Numbered from the stretch's first letter, positions 1-8,792 are shown. The stretch: 64,000 nt of DNA from Mucilaginibacter flavus (GCF_030409315.1 NZ_JAUFPS010000026.1:28008-92007), one strand, 5' to 3'. The notes: generated by a model from the sequence alone, not told the origin. Numbers and translations: made by a program.

Positions 1-45
1 CAGTTTGCAGTTTGCAGTTTGCAGTTTGCAGTTTGCAGTTTGCAG
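1..45. repeat. Heptamer tandem repeat CAGTTTG
   Basis: Six perfect head-to-tail copies of CAGTTTG followed by CAG, running off the left edge of the window, so the true copy number is unknown. It belongs to a class of 7-8 bp microsatellites seen repeatedly in this window (4652-4686, 12024-12100, 59110-59140). It is intergenic as far as can be seen. Confidence 0.95.
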
Positions 46-125
46 AAAATGGGTTACAAGTTAGTCAAAATTCCAAAAATCTAATAAGTCTGTTTAATCC
101 CGGTTCAGACAAAATTCGAAATCAA

Positions 126-533
126 TTACAGCTGCTTCTCATAAATAAAAAAATGCCCGGTCTGCGGATCTTCTTCATATAAACTACCGTTATCTGGTTT
201 TGTGTGCCAAATATTTAATCCTTTTTTATTGATGAACCAGGATGGTGCATCTTGTGGTGGTGTAGGAGTATCGCTTGTAATATGCAGATTATTTTGTTTG
301 ATGAACTCTAATTTCCATTGCACCGTTGGTGCCAATTCCAGGTAAACAATGTACTCGCGACTAAAATGCGCCGATTGCCAGTACCTGCCATGGATAGCAC
401 GCACATTCTTATCCAGTTTTTGGTTGGCCCATAACATAAATGCGTCGTTGGCGTTGGTTGAGTTTTTCTCCCGGCATCCGCACATCGTGAGCAAAAAAAG
501 TATAGCGAATGCTGGGCCGAACCTGCGTTTCAT
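126..533 (-). CDS. Putative lipoprotein of unknown function
   Basis: A 135-residue protein with a basic N-terminus (MKRR), a hydrophobic stretch (residues 6-17) and cysteines at 18 and 20 (MCGC), consistent with a lipoprotein signal cleaved before a cysteine, although the lipobox is not canonical. The mature part has several Trp and Tyr residues and no motif I recognise. Short secreted lipoproteins of this kind are common in Bacteroidota. It is transcribed away from the zeta-toxin-like gene's 3' end and separated from it by about 95 bp, so it may be its own unit. Function unknown; the coding call rests on the signal sequence and composition. Confidence 0.7.
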   Translation of the reverse strand: MKRRFGPAFAILFLLTMCGCREKNSTNANDAFMLWANQKLDKNVRAIHGRYWQSAHFSREYIVYLELAPTVQWKLEFIKQNNLHITSDTPTPPQDAPSWFINKKGLNIWHTKPDNGSLYEEDPQTGHFFIYEKQL

Positions 534-628
534 ATGGTTAAATCATTGATATTTTACTAATAAGTGTGAACCATGATAGATGTATAATAAACTTGCTCCT
601 TAAAGGTTTAAAAGGAAAAAACGAACTA

Positions 629-1417
629 TCAGCCTACCTTTTCCAGATAATGGATTTTGAACCATTCCGGAATATCCTCCAGCTTGATTTCGTCCCATAC
701 TTTTTTGCCGCCAACTACTTTAAAGTGCGCAAAAAGTTTAAAAAATCCGCCTTCTTCTGAATTGTCAAAAAAATAAGCCTGGTAAGCTAATTGCGCGGCG
801 TCATGGAGGAAGCCAAGCGCCCGTTCATAACGTTGCGCTATTTTCTCCGGAGGGACATCATGCCCTCCTTTCTTTTTTCTCGCTTCAACCCGGAATTTAT
901 TAATCTCCGCCGACTCTGTCGAAACAAAATAAAGGTAAACTTTGTACCCCGCTGCTACGGCATCCCTCATGATCTGAAGTTTGCCCGAATGAGAAAAGAC
1001 AGTCTCAAAAGAAAATCGCTTTTGTTCCCTCAGTAACTTTTTGCGCAGATAATCGGCAATCATTTGCGCCAGCCTTTCTATGTTTTCTACCTTTAAGCAA
1101 AAAATAAAATTGTTATCGAGGCTGTAGGTTGTTATGAGATCGGCTGCTGAAAAACCATCTCTCAACAAGCCCGATGCGCCCACGATATCCCGAAACTCGT
1201 TATGGGTTGCCGTGATTTTAAAACGATGGAAACTAAAGCCTTTGCCCGAAATTAAGGCAACTGCTATATCATCAGCGTTGATATAATAACCGAAGTCTAT
1301 CGGTTTGTTATTAGCTTTATATTTTTGGATACTTTGTATTACGGTACTTTTGCCTGAGCCATTCGGGCCAGCAAAAACACGCATACGGAGTTGTCGTACG
1401 GGCTGCGTGCGGGACAT
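629..1417 (-). CDS. Zeta-toxin-like P-loop kinase/ATPase
   Basis: 262 residues with a clear Walker A motif (GPNGSGKST, residues 17-25) at the N-terminus, as in the zeta toxin / predicted ABC-type ATPase family of small P-loop proteins. The central region carries an FETVFSH segment resembling the family's substrate-side motif, followed by GYKVYLYFVST, the usual core strand. Zeta toxins phosphorylate UDP-activated amino sugars; whether this member does so is not shown by sequence. The gene starts with ATG that shares one base with the stop of the upstream small gene (TAATG), so the two are translationally coupled, as expected of a toxin-antitoxin pair. Family assignment is firm; toxicity is inference. 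Confidence 0.85.
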   Translation of the reverse strand: MSRTQPVRQLRMRVFAGPNGSGKSTVIQSIQKYKANNKPIDFGYYINADDIAVALISGKGFSFHRFKITATHNEFRDIVGASGLLRDGFSAADLITTYSLDNNFIFCLKVENIERLAQMIADYLRKKLLREQKRFSFETVFSHSGKLQIMRDAVAAGYKVYLYFVSTESAEINKFRVEARKKKGGHDVPPEKIAQRYERALGFLHDAAQLAYQAYFFDNSEEGGFFKLFAHFKVVGGKKVWDEIKLEDIPEWFKIHYLEKVG

Positions 1418-1626
1418 TAATCTAATTTGATGGGGCCAGTGCTGCCAGAAACGGCGATAGTGCCAATTATCTGTTGGGAGCCGTCTGAGAATTTTTTCAC
1501 TACTTGTCCATTTTCAGCCACCACATTATATCCCATCACTTCAACAGTCTCTTTAGATGCAGCTTTCATCCCCCTTCTGGCAGCGCGAACTACGATCCTT
1601 TTAGTAAGATACTCTTCTTGTTTCAT
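1417..1626 (-). CDS. Small protein upstream of zeta-like toxin (putative antitoxin)
   Basis: A 69-residue basic protein beginning MKQEEYLTKRIV. A TTG at 1653 would add nine residues, but ATG at 1626 is preferred. Its C-terminal half (GYNVVAENGQVVKKFSDGS) looks like a short beta-rich domain. It precedes the zeta-like gene and overlaps its start by one base, the arrangement of an antitoxin-toxin operon. It does not resemble the classical epsilon antitoxin, which is three-helical, so the antitoxin role rests only on position. Confidence 0.65.
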   Translation of the reverse strand: MKQEEYLTKRIVVRAARRGMKAASKETVEVMGYNVVAENGQVVKKFSDGSQQIIGTIAVSGSTGPIKLD

Positions 1627-1782
1627 GATTAAAGGTACGAATTTTAAATACAATACAGTAAAGGCTTATTTACTGTAATTCATTCTTTTTTTGATAACTC
1701 ACTACCTATGTTCAACGGATCTTTAAATTGAAATTTAAGCCGATTTTCTTGCCATTTGATAAGCAATGATCAAATATAACTT

Positions 1783-2577
1783 TTACTCCGCTATTACTTG
1801 CGCATTGATGGCCGCAAATATTCCATCCCAAAGGTTAATGCGCTCCTGCAATGCTTCCTGAACGGCGATAGTTGCTTCTTCCCATTTCTGATCGTCTTCG
1901 CCGCAAAGTTCGGCGGTCATTTCGTAGGCTAAATTGGAATGGTGATCACCGTCGACCTCAATATGGCGCTCCAGGTAATAAAGCAGGATATCAACCTTAC
2001 CCGGCAATTGTTGGCTAATTTCTTTTACAATGCTCACAAACATATCCGGAATTAAATCCTCACGACCGAAGGTAAACACCGCTGCCTGCACGTGGCTTTT
2101 GTTGTTATTGATCACTTCAAAAGTGTGCTGTACAAAGTTGCGGGCCGCCAAAGGGATTTCGGCAATAATTAAAGCCTCATCAATGTGTTTGCCAAAGTTT
2201 AGCTCGTTAAACAGGTTGTTAATGGCAGTAGCCTCGCTGCCGGCTTGTTGCATGGCGCGCAGGTATAATTCAAAATGGCTGGTACGGTTGCCTTGCTCAT
2301 CTACATCACTTTCCTCGCCGGTTACAATTTCATTGATCAGGTAACGTGTATTGGCATTGCCGGTTAGCATCCATGGGGTAGTAGTGCAGGTAAGCCTTTG
2401 TTGCAACGATTTTAATAGCGACATAAAATCCCAAACCGCAAATACGTGGTGATCCATAAAAGCGGTCAATTCATCTAATGAGTTGATGTTTTTATATAAT
2501 TCGTGCTGAATTAACTGATCTCGTAAAGGTTGGATTGTTGATTTTAAGCGTGCTATGCGGTCGCTGAACTGTGCCAT
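1783..2577 (-). CDS. DUF3050 family protein
   Basis: 264 residues from the ATG at 2577 (a TTG two codons earlier is possible). The segment [16 protein letters not shown] (about residues 40-57), followed by a PW motif and conserved His residues later ([15 protein letters not shown], about 205-219), matches the DUF3050 family. That family has a heme-oxygenase-like/iron-binding helical fold with spaced His and Glu ligands. The biochemical role is unknown. It stands alone, flanked by intergenic DNA on both sides. The start is supported by the in-frame ATG; the family call is by recognised motif. Confidence 0.85.
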   Translation of the reverse strand: MAQFSDRIARLKSTIQPLRDQLIQHELYKNINSLDELTAFMDHHVFAVWDFMSLLKSLQQRLTCTTTPWMLTGNANTRYLINEIVTGEESDVDEQGNRTSHFELYLRAMQQAGSEATAINNLFNELNFGKHIDEALIIAEIPLAARNFVQHTFEVINNNKSHVQAAVFTFGREDLIPDMFVSIVKEISQQLPGKVDILLYYLERHIEVDGDHHSNLAYEMTAELCGEDDQKWEEATIAVQEALQERINLWDGIFAAINAQVIAE

Positions 2578-2733
2578 GTGCAATTGAAAATTAATGGCCG
2601 CAAAGGTAACAAACCTAAGGGTTTAAAACCAGTAAGTTGTGGTTTTTGACTTTGGGTTGATGTGCCATCGGCCTGTCAAATTAAATCAGTAACAATTTTT
2701 AGCTAAACAATCAAATAGCGCATATCTTTAAAT

Positions 2734-3375
2734 ATGAAATTGACCGCCTTATTTCCAATTGTTGCAGCCGTAGTTTTAGGTATCGGTTGTAAACAGCAGC
2801 CTGCTAAAGATTCGGCCACGCCAGAAACCGAAATTCCTGAACCCTTAAAAGATGAAAAATCAAGTTCCGGTTTTATATCGAAATTCAAACCGCGTGAATC
2901 GATGATGGAAGAAATTTATAGTGATCTGGAGAAAAAAGATTCCGTGTTACAAAAGTTAGAGATCGAATTACAGCACTTTCATGCCGGGATACCCGATAGC
3001 TTGAAAAAGTTTGATGGGTATAGTGCAAAATCAATTGCATATTATACATCGGCAAACGAGTCTTTAAAAACGCTTAAGGATACGGTGCTGAGAGACGAGT
3101 TAAAGGCTGTGCTTGCTGATAGTAAATCTAAATATATGAATAAAATAAGTCGGTTCACCAACTTACGGGCTCACATTGATAGTAACCAGGTTAAAATTGA
3201 AGATTATCACACCGTTTTAAAAGTGGTGGCAACGTTACCCATTATTGAAAAGTACCAGGATGATGGGATGCCCGATATTACCAGTACGGCAAATTTGGCC
3301 AACGAAGCGCAACGCCTGCGTGCCAAAACTTATCAGTTAGTTAAAAGTAGGAAAAGAGTTAAAGCGGCGAATTAG
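2734..3375 (+). CDS. Putative lipoprotein with helical/coiled-coil body
   Basis: 213 residues starting MKLTALFPIVAAVVLGIGC, a good lipoprotein signal (LGIGC lipobox, Cys19). The mature protein is charged and helix-rich with heptad-like leucines (residues 60-150), so a coiled coil is likely. No family recognised. Its 3' end overlaps the convergent aminotransferase gene by 17 bp (3359-3375). A sequence close to a -7 box (TATCTTTA, 2723-2730) lies only 3 nt before the ATG. Confidence 0.75.
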   Translation: MKLTALFPIVAAVVLGIGCKQQPAKDSATPETEIPEPLKDEKSSSGFISKFKPRESMMEEIYSDLEKKDSVLQKLEIELQHFHAGIPDSLKKFDGYSAKSIAYYTSANESLKTLKDTVLRDELKAVLADSKSKYMNKISRFTNLRAHIDSNQVKIEDYHTVLKVVATLPIIEKYQDDGMPDITSTANLANEAQRLRAKTYQLVKSRKRVKAAN

Positions 3376-4558
3376 TGTAGTAGTCAATGGCTTCAATAAT
3401 CACCTCACATGCCATTGCAATTTCATCGGGCTGAATGATGAGGGGAGGGGCAAGACGCATGGAATTGCTGCAATGCAAAAACCAATCGGTAATAACGCCG
3501 TTTTCAATGCAGCGATCTATGATTTTTTTATTGAGGTCGAAGTCGGCCAATTCAAGGGCCAACATCAGGCCTTTGCCGCGTACTTCCTTGATAGCCGGAT
3601 GAACCAACAGTTTACGGAATTGAGCTTCCTTTTCGGCTACGCCAATTACCAGGTTATCTTCAAGTAAAACTTCCAATGCCGCTAAACCGGCGGCGCAGCA
3701 TACCGGGTGCCCTCCAAAAGTGGTGATATGCCCAAGGATGGGATTATCTTTCAAGGCATCCATAATTGGGGTTGATGCGATGAACGCTCCAACAGGCATG
3801 CCGCCCCCCAAAGCTTTTGCCAGCAGCAAAATATCGGGCACAATGCCAAAGTGCTCAAAGGCAAACAACTTACCTGTACGCCCAAAAGCAGCCTGGATTT
3901 CATCTAATATCAGCAAAGTGCCGGTTTCATCACAACGTTTGCGTAAGGCCTCCATGTATGCAAAATCAGGAACGCGAATACCTGCCTCACCTTGTACGGT
4001 TTCGATGATCACGCAAGCAGTTTGCTCGGTTATCAGTTGCAGGTCATCTATATTATTAAAATGGATAAAACTAACCCCTGGTAACAACGGGCGATAGGCC
4101 TGCTTAAATTCTTCGTTACCCATCACACTTAACGCCCCTTGGGTACTGCCATGGTAGGAGTTGTGGCATGCTATGATCTCGCTACGGCCTGTAAAACGCT
4201 TAGCCAGTTTCAACGCGCCTTCAACAGCCTCCGCGCCCGAATTGGTGAAATAAACAGATTGCAAATTATCTGGTAATACCGATATTAATTTTTCGGCAAA
4301 AAGTACCTGTGGTGTTTGCACAAATTCGCCATAAACCATCAGGTGCATGTATTTATCAACCTGCTCTTTAATGGCTTCCTTAACTTTAGGGTTGCCGTGC
4401 CCAAGACTGCTTACCCCAATGCCCGATATCAGGTCAATAAAAGCGTTTCCCCTGGCATCGTACATATAAATTCCTTCGGCACGCTCAAATTCCAGCAACA
4501 ACGGAAAGTTGGTAGTTTGCGCGTTATTAGCCAAAAAAAGCTGACGAAGAGTTGGCAT
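3359..4558 (-). CDS. Class III aminotransferase (acetylornithine/ornithine type)
   Basis: 399 residues, the usual length for fold-type I class III PLP enzymes. Visible motifs are the PLP phosphate-binding NSGAEA (106-111), the LILDEIQAAFGRTGK segment (216-230) with the conserved Asp that contacts the pyridine nitrogen, and the Schiff-base lysine K248 in LAKALGGGMP. These enzymes move an amino group from an omega-amino donor (acetylornithine, ornithine, GABA or similar) to a keto acid; the substrate cannot be fixed from sequence. No arg genes are adjacent, so biosynthetic context does not help. An octamer repeat (4652-4686) lies between this gene and the upstream sigma-operon gene. Confidence 0.9.
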   Translation of the reverse strand: MPTLRQLFLANNAQTTNFPLLLEFERAEGIYMYDARGNAFIDLISGIGVSSLGHGNPKVKEAIKEQVDKYMHLMVYGEFVQTPQVLFAEKLISVLPDNLQSVYFTNSGAEAVEGALKLAKRFTGRSEIIACHNSYHGSTQGALSVMGNEEFKQAYRPLLPGVSFIHFNNIDDLQLITEQTACVIIETVQGEAGIRVPDFAYMEALRKRCDETGTLLILDEIQAAFGRTGKLFAFEHFGIVPDILLLAKALGGGMPVGAFIASTPIMDALKDNPILGHITTFGGHPVCCAAGLAALEVLLEDNLVIGVAEKEAQFRKLLVHPAIKEVRGKGLMLALELADFDLNKKIIDRCIENGVITDWFLHCSNSMRLAPPLIIQPDEIAMACEVIIEAIDYYTNSPL

Positions 4559-4651
4559 TTTTAATTATTGAATTATTGAGTACGGGAATTAACAGTCAGC
4601 AAAACTCACCATTTAATCAGTATTAAACGAATTTATAATCCAGCTAAGACC

Positions 4652-4686
4652 AATGAACTAATGAACCAGTGAACAAATGAACCAAT
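4652..4686. repeat. Octamer-like tandem repeat (ATGAACNA)
   Basis: Four imperfect copies of an 8-bp unit of the form ATGAACNA lie just beyond the 3' end of the periplasmic protein gene at 4689. This resembles the heptamer microsatellites elsewhere in the window that also sit at gene ends. Confidence 0.7.
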
Positions 4687-4688
4687 AA

Positions 4689-5177
4689 TCAATTTCCTGC
4701 TCTTTCGCTGCGTTCGCTGAGTTGTTTGATGAGTTCGTCGTTAAATTCCTGTTCGCTTTTGTAAAGCTTGCTCACTTTCTCGGGTGGAAGGATTTTTGAA
4801 AAGGAATCCCTGTAGCGTTTACGTATGGCCACCAACTGACTTTCGTAATAAATTTCCCTGTCTATCTGCTCAGTTCCGTTAGATGCGGCGCTGGAGTTAT
4901 TGAGGCGTTTTAAAATACGTACAGCGGTAAGTTCCTGTTGGTACTTTTGGTAGATAGGCCAAAATTTAGTCGATTCTTCATCGGATAGATCAAGTTGCTT
5001 ACTAATAAAATTATTACGCGCCGCTTCCAGCTTTTTACCGATGGCTCCCTTTTTTACCCGGTTTGCACCGGGTGCTGTTCTGCCGGCGGGTACAAGCGAA
5101 TTGGCTTGCCCAAAGCAGTGATGAGCGGTTGCTACAATAAAAAGTACTACAAAAATATGCCTGATCAGGTTACGCAT
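4689..5177 (-). CDS. Secreted helical protein of sigma-factor operon (Spy/CpxP-like)
   Basis: 162 residues with a signal peptide (hydrophobic residues 5-20, ending HCFGQA). The mature region is helical and charged, with LDLSDEESTKFWPIYQKYQQEL and later ILPPEKVSKLYKSEQEF, the spacing of hydrophobic and acidic residues seen in LTXXQ-like periplasmic stress or metal-sensing proteins. It is third in a probable operon, 13 bp after the anti-sigma-like gene and the ECF sigma factor. Genes of this type commonly close such operons in Bacteroidota and may sense envelope stress, which is inference. Confidence 0.7.
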   Translation of the reverse strand: MRNLIRHIFVVLFIVATAHHCFGQANSLVPAGRTAPGANRVKKGAIGKKLEAARNNFISKQLDLSDEESTKFWPIYQKYQQELTAVRILKRLNNSSAASNGTEQIDREIYYESQLVAIRKRYRDSFSKILPPEKVSKLYKSEQEFNDELIKQLSERSERAGN

Positions 5178-5190
5178 TAAAACTCCTCAA

Positions 5191-6156
5191 TTAATTAGTA
5201 TCTATATAATCCGACAGATCTTCATCCAAACTCTGGCTGTTAACTTTTTGCGATCCATCCATCAACGCACGGGTATCGCTTGCATCCATGTGCAATTGCA
5301 GGTAGTTTTTGATTTCGGCTACCGGCACTGTCGAAAGTTCCTCATGCAAATAAGTATGCGCGTGATCTGTTGTTGCCGGGGTAGCGCTTTTAAACACCAC
5401 GCCAATGCCCAGTATCAAAGCAAAACAGGCCGCGGTAGCATATCTAATGGTATGTGATGCAAACATGCGGCGTACAAGGCCTTTTTCTTTCTTTTTAACC
5501 GCTTCCTGAAAGTTGATCACATTATCTGTTTCTTCAACTTCCTCTTTATCCTGCTGGTTAACGGTTTTATCTAAAATGCTTTGACTAAGTTTATCAAAAT
5601 AGTTTGCCGGCAATTCAAAACCATCGGCTTCGCTGCTCATCAACTCTTCAATAGCTATACGGCTTTGAATGTTGTTGCTTAGTTCATCAAAATAATTTGC
5701 AGGTACCGCAAAAACTTCATCCCCGCTATTGGCATACTGCTCAATAGTTAACCTGCTTTGGATATTGTCGTCCAGTTCGCCAAAATAATTTTCAGGAACG
5801 GTAAAGCTTTCAGCCTCATTATTCACGTATTGCTCAATGGCAATTCTGCTTTGGATGTGGCTTGCCTGCTCGTCAAAAAAATTTGGGGGTGTAGTGAAGC
5901 CGGTATTATCAGTACCTAAAGCCGCCTGGATATTGATGCGGCTTTGTATGTTGCTGTTTAATTGTTCAAAGTAATTTTCAGGCACGTTAAATCCTGTAGA
6001 TGAGTTTTTAAGCTCTTCCAGCCTGATGCGTGATGTTATGTGCTGCGCTAATTCATCGAAATAGGCAGACGGCACCATGAACGGGTTATTTGCGTTAACC
6101 TGTTTCAATGATGTATAATCATCCAGCCATTCCCTATTGTCCATATCGCTTTTCAT
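5191..6156 (-). CDS. Anti-sigma-like membrane protein with six FxVPxxYF repeats
   Basis: 321 residues from ATG 6156 (ATG 6144 is an alternative). The cytoplasmic N-terminal part holds six copies of a roughly 31-residue repeat whose core is FxVPxNYFDELxxNIQSRI; the conserved first Phe falls at about residues 26, 56, 87, 118, 149 and 180. One transmembrane helix follows at about 236-256, then a short periplasmic tail. The FxVPxxYF motif is typical of Bacteroidota proteins encoded beside ECF sigma factors, usually in one or two copies; six is unusual. Its place directly after the sigma gene suggests sigma sequestration. Confidence 0.8.
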   Translation of the reverse strand: MKSDMDNREWLDDYTSLKQVNANNPFMVPSAYFDELAQHITSRIRLEELKNSSTGFNVPENYFEQLNSNIQSRINIQAALGTDNTGFTTPPNFFDEQASHIQSRIAIEQYVNNEAESFTVPENYFGELDDNIQSRLTIEQYANSGDEVFAVPANYFDELSNNIQSRIAIEELMSSEADGFELPANYFDKLSQSILDKTVNQQDKEEVEETDNVINFQEAVKKKEKGLVRRMFASHTIRYATAACFALILGIGVVFKSATPATTDHAHTYLHEELSTVPVAEIKNYLQLHMDASDTRALMDGSQKVNSQSLDEDLSDYIDTN

Positions 6157-6217
6157 ACACAACTATAGATGAACAAAGTGCTAAAAGGTTTAACGTGATT
6201 ATGAAAATTTTATGAAA

Positions 6218-6775
6218 TTAATCTTTTGACAGTAAATAAGCCTCTATCTTCTTGACTGCCAGGTGAAAAGATGCTTTTAGCGCACCCACACTTGTACCCA
6301 GCACGTCAGAAATTTCCTCATATTTCATATCCTCATAGTATTTCATGTTAAAAACAAGCTTTTGTTTTTCTGGCAGGGTTAGCAATGCTTCCTGTAGTTT
6401 ACGCTGTGCCGCGTCGCCATTAAAATACGCCGAATCGGCCAGTGTATCGGCCATGTGCTCGTAATTAACATCATCCAACGAAACATTATTTTTTTGCTTC
6501 TTTTTATTCAAAAAAGTAATGCATTCGTTGGATGCTATGCGGTACATCCAGGTATAAAGCTGCGCGTCATTCCTGAAACCAAGCAGGTTTTTCCAAACTT
6601 TAACAAAAATATCCTGGGTAAGGTCGTCCGCGTCGTCATGATCAATAACCATGCGCCTTACATGCCAGTAAATTTTTTGCTGGTATTTTTTAAGCAGCAG
6701 GTTAAACGCTTCGTTCCGCGTTTTCTCTTCCCTGAACTTGCTTAAAATCTCTGAATCTTCTACCTGCACCGACAT
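6218..6775 (-). CDS. ECF RNA polymerase sigma factor
   Basis: 185 residues with the two-domain ECF layout. Region 2 includes DDADDLTQDIFVKVWKNL (about 47-64) and TWMYRIASNECITFLNKKK; region 4 includes LPEKQKLVFNMKYYEDMKYEEISDVLGTSVGALKASFHLAVKKI (about 133-178), a helix-turn-helix. It is the first gene of a minus-strand operon with the anti-sigma-like and secreted proteins, so it is probably controlled by them and may transcribe its own operon. No extra C-terminal domain is present. Confidence 0.95.
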   Translation of the reverse strand: MSVQVEDSEILSKFREEKTRNEAFNLLLKKYQQKIYWHVRRMVIDHDDADDLTQDIFVKVWKNLLGFRNDAQLYTWMYRIASNECITFLNKKKQKNNVSLDDVNYEHMADTLADSAYFNGDAAQRKLQEALLTLPEKQKLVFNMKYYEDMKYEEISDVLGTSVGALKASFHLAVKKIEAYLLSKD

Positions 6776-6802
6776 TTTATAATTTTTATAGTTAAATGCT
6801 AA

Positions 6803-7768
6803 TTAAGCATTTTTGTTTTTTCTTTCGATAACCTTTTTAACGGCCGCTACAATATGGTCTGCATCTAAACCATATTTAGTCATCAGTTGTTCTGGTGTAC
6901 CGCTTTCGCCAAAGCTATCGTTTACAGCCACATACTCTTGTGGAGTAGGGTTATTAACAGCTAACAATTGTGCTATGCTATCGCCCAAACCACCTAAACG
7001 GTTATGCTCTTCGGCAGTTACCACGCAACCGGTTTTGGCTACTGATTTTAATACCGCTTCTGCATCCAAAGGTTTAATAGTGTGGATGTTGATGATCTCG
7101 GCATCAATACCTTCTTCTGCTAATTTTTCGCCTGCTAAAATAGCTTCCCAAACCAGGTGACCCGTAGCAAATATACTAACATCAGCACCTTCGTTCACCA
7201 TCCATGCTTTTCCGATCTCGAATTTTTGATCAGCATCAGTAAAAATAGGAACAACCGGGCGGCCAAAACGCAGATAAACCGGGCCTTCATGTTCGGCAAT
7301 GGCCATAGTAGCCGCTTTGGTTTGATTATAATCGCAAGGGTTAATTACCGTCATGCCCGGTAACATTTTCATCAGGCCAATGTCTTCTAAAATCTGGTGG
7401 GTAGCACCGTCTTCACCCAAAGTTAAACCAGCGTGTGAGGCGCAAATTTTAACGTTTTTGTTTGAGTAAGCTACCGATTGACGGATTTGGTCATAAACCC
7501 TGCCGGTAGAGAAGTTGGCAAAAGTACCTGTAAAAGGGATTTTCCCACCGATAGTCATACCAGCGGCAATGCCAATCATGTTTGCTTCGGCAATACCAAC
7601 CTGTACAAAACGCTCAGGAAATTCTTTAATAAAATCATTCATTTTTAACGAACCGATAAGGTCGGCGCAAAGAGCAACAACCTGGTCGTTTTTTTTGCCG
7701 GCTTCCAGCAGCCCGGCACCAAAGCCCGAGCGGGTATCTTTTTTATCTGTATAAGTATACTTTTTCAT
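6803..7768 (-). CDS. Transketolase, C-terminal (pyrimidine-binding) subunit
   Basis: 321 residues covering the pyrimidine-binding and C-terminal domains of transketolase. Seen are the FVQVGIAEANMIGIAAGMT region containing the catalytic Glu that activates thiamine diphosphate, SHAGLTLGEDGATHQ, and a C-terminal VVTAEEHNRLGGLG. It is encoded downstream of the N-terminal subunit gene (7884-8729), so the enzyme is split into two polypeptides as in many bacteria and archaea. Together they transfer two-carbon ketol units in the non-oxidative pentose phosphate pathway. A palindromic repeat (7771-7881) fills the 115-bp gap between the two genes. Confidence 0.93.
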   Translation of the reverse strand: MKKYTYTDKKDTRSGFGAGLLEAGKKNDQVVALCADLIGSLKMNDFIKEFPERFVQVGIAEANMIGIAAGMTIGGKIPFTGTFANFSTGRVYDQIRQSVAYSNKNVKICASHAGLTLGEDGATHQILEDIGLMKMLPGMTVINPCDYNQTKAATMAIAEHEGPVYLRFGRPVVPIFTDADQKFEIGKAWMVNEGADVSIFATGHLVWEAILAGEKLAEEGIDAEIINIHTIKPLDAEAVLKSVAKTGCVVTAEEHNRLGGLGDSIAQLLAVNNPTPQEYVAVNDSFGESGTPEQLMTKYGLDADHIVAAVKKVIERKNKNA

Positions 7769-7770
7769 TT

Positions 7771-7881
7771 GAGTTGTGAGTGATGGGTTTTGAGTAATGA
7801 GTTTTTATTATTTGTTGATAGGCAGTTTTGAACTTGAGGAGATGAGTTAAACTCAAAACTCAGTACTCAAAACTGACAACT
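7771..7881. repeat. Imperfect inverted repeat between split transketolase genes
   Basis: Left arm motifs AGTTGTGAGTGATGGGTTTT and GAGTAATGAGTTT are mirrored on the right by AAACTCAAAACTCAGTACTC and AAAACTGACAACT, so the whole 111-bp gap can fold on itself. The GAGTNATGAGTTTT wording recurs upstream of pyrR near 44155-44180. In the transcript it would form a hairpin between two genes whose products must be made in equal amounts. Confidence 0.75.
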
Positions 7882-7883
7882 AT

Positions 7884-8729
7884 TTAATAATCGCCCAAAG
7901 TTTCTTCTAACTGTGCTAATGCAGATGCAAGTTGCTCGTCATTTGGAGCAGCGCCATGCCATTTGTGTGTGCCAACCATAAAATCAACGCCGTATCCCAT
8001 TTCGGTATGCATTAATATCATGATAGGTTTACCCTGTCCTGTACGGCTTTTTGCAAGCTCCAGTGTTTTAACCACATCGGCCATATCATTACCTTTCATT
8101 TCCAAAACATCCCATCCAAAGGCAACCCATTTGGCATGTAAATCGCCTAACGACAATACCTTTTCGGTTGGTCCGTCAATTTGCTGGCGGTTAAAATCAA
8201 TCGTCGAGATCAGGTTATCAACCTTGTTATGTGGGGCAAACATGGCGGCTTCCCAAATCTGGCCTTCCTGTAACTCGCCATCACCATGTAAGGTAAATAC
8301 AAGGCTTTTATCGCCATTTAATTTTTTGGCTAAAGCAGCACCGATGGCTACAGACAAACCCTGGCCTAATGAACCAGAAGCGATACGTACGCCCGGCAAA
8401 TGCTCATGCGTAGTAGGGTGGCCCTGTAAGCGGGTGTTCAGTTTACGGAAGGTTGCCAACTCGGCTTTATCAAAATAACCGGCATGTGCCAAGGTGCTGT
8501 AAAACACCGGCGAAATATGGCCATTTGATAAAAAGAAAAGGTCTTCGCCAATACCATCCATGTTAAATTTAGGATCGTGGTTCATCACCTCAAAATACAG
8601 TGCGGTAAAAAAGTCTGTACAACCTAATGAACCACCAGGGTGGCCAGATTGACAAGCATGTACCATGCGTACAATGTCGCGCCTAATTTGCGACGCGGTT
8701 TTTTCTAATTCTTGAATTGTTGATTTCAT
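7884..8729 (-). CDS. Transketolase, N-terminal (ThDP-binding) subunit
   Basis: 281 residues with the diphosphate-binding half of transketolase: HACQSGHPGGSLGCTD near residue 23, LSNGHISPVFYSTLA, the GSLGQGLSVAIGAA motif, and the metal-site GDGELQEGQIWEAAMFA followed by DFNRQQIDG. The length matches the stand-alone N-terminal subunit. It pairs with the downstream C-terminal subunit to form the complete enzyme of the pentose phosphate pathway. The gene begins ATGAAATCAACAATT with no Shine-Dalgarno, normal in this phylum. Confidence 0.93.
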   Translation of the reverse strand: MKSTIQELEKTASQIRRDIVRMVHACQSGHPGGSLGCTDFFTALYFEVMNHDPKFNMDGIGEDLFFLSNGHISPVFYSTLAHAGYFDKAELATFRKLNTRLQGHPTTHEHLPGVRIASGSLGQGLSVAIGAALAKKLNGDKSLVFTLHGDGELQEGQIWEAAMFAPHNKVDNLISTIDFNRQQIDGPTEKVLSLGDLHAKWVAFGWDVLEMKGNDMADVVKTLELAKSRTGQGKPIMILMHTEMGYGVDFMVGTHKWHGAAPNDEQLASALAQLEETLGDY

Positions 8730-8792
8730 TAAAATTTAGGAAATTAAAGGAGCTGCTAATCTAAAAAATAATTGTTGTTATTTTAACACTTA

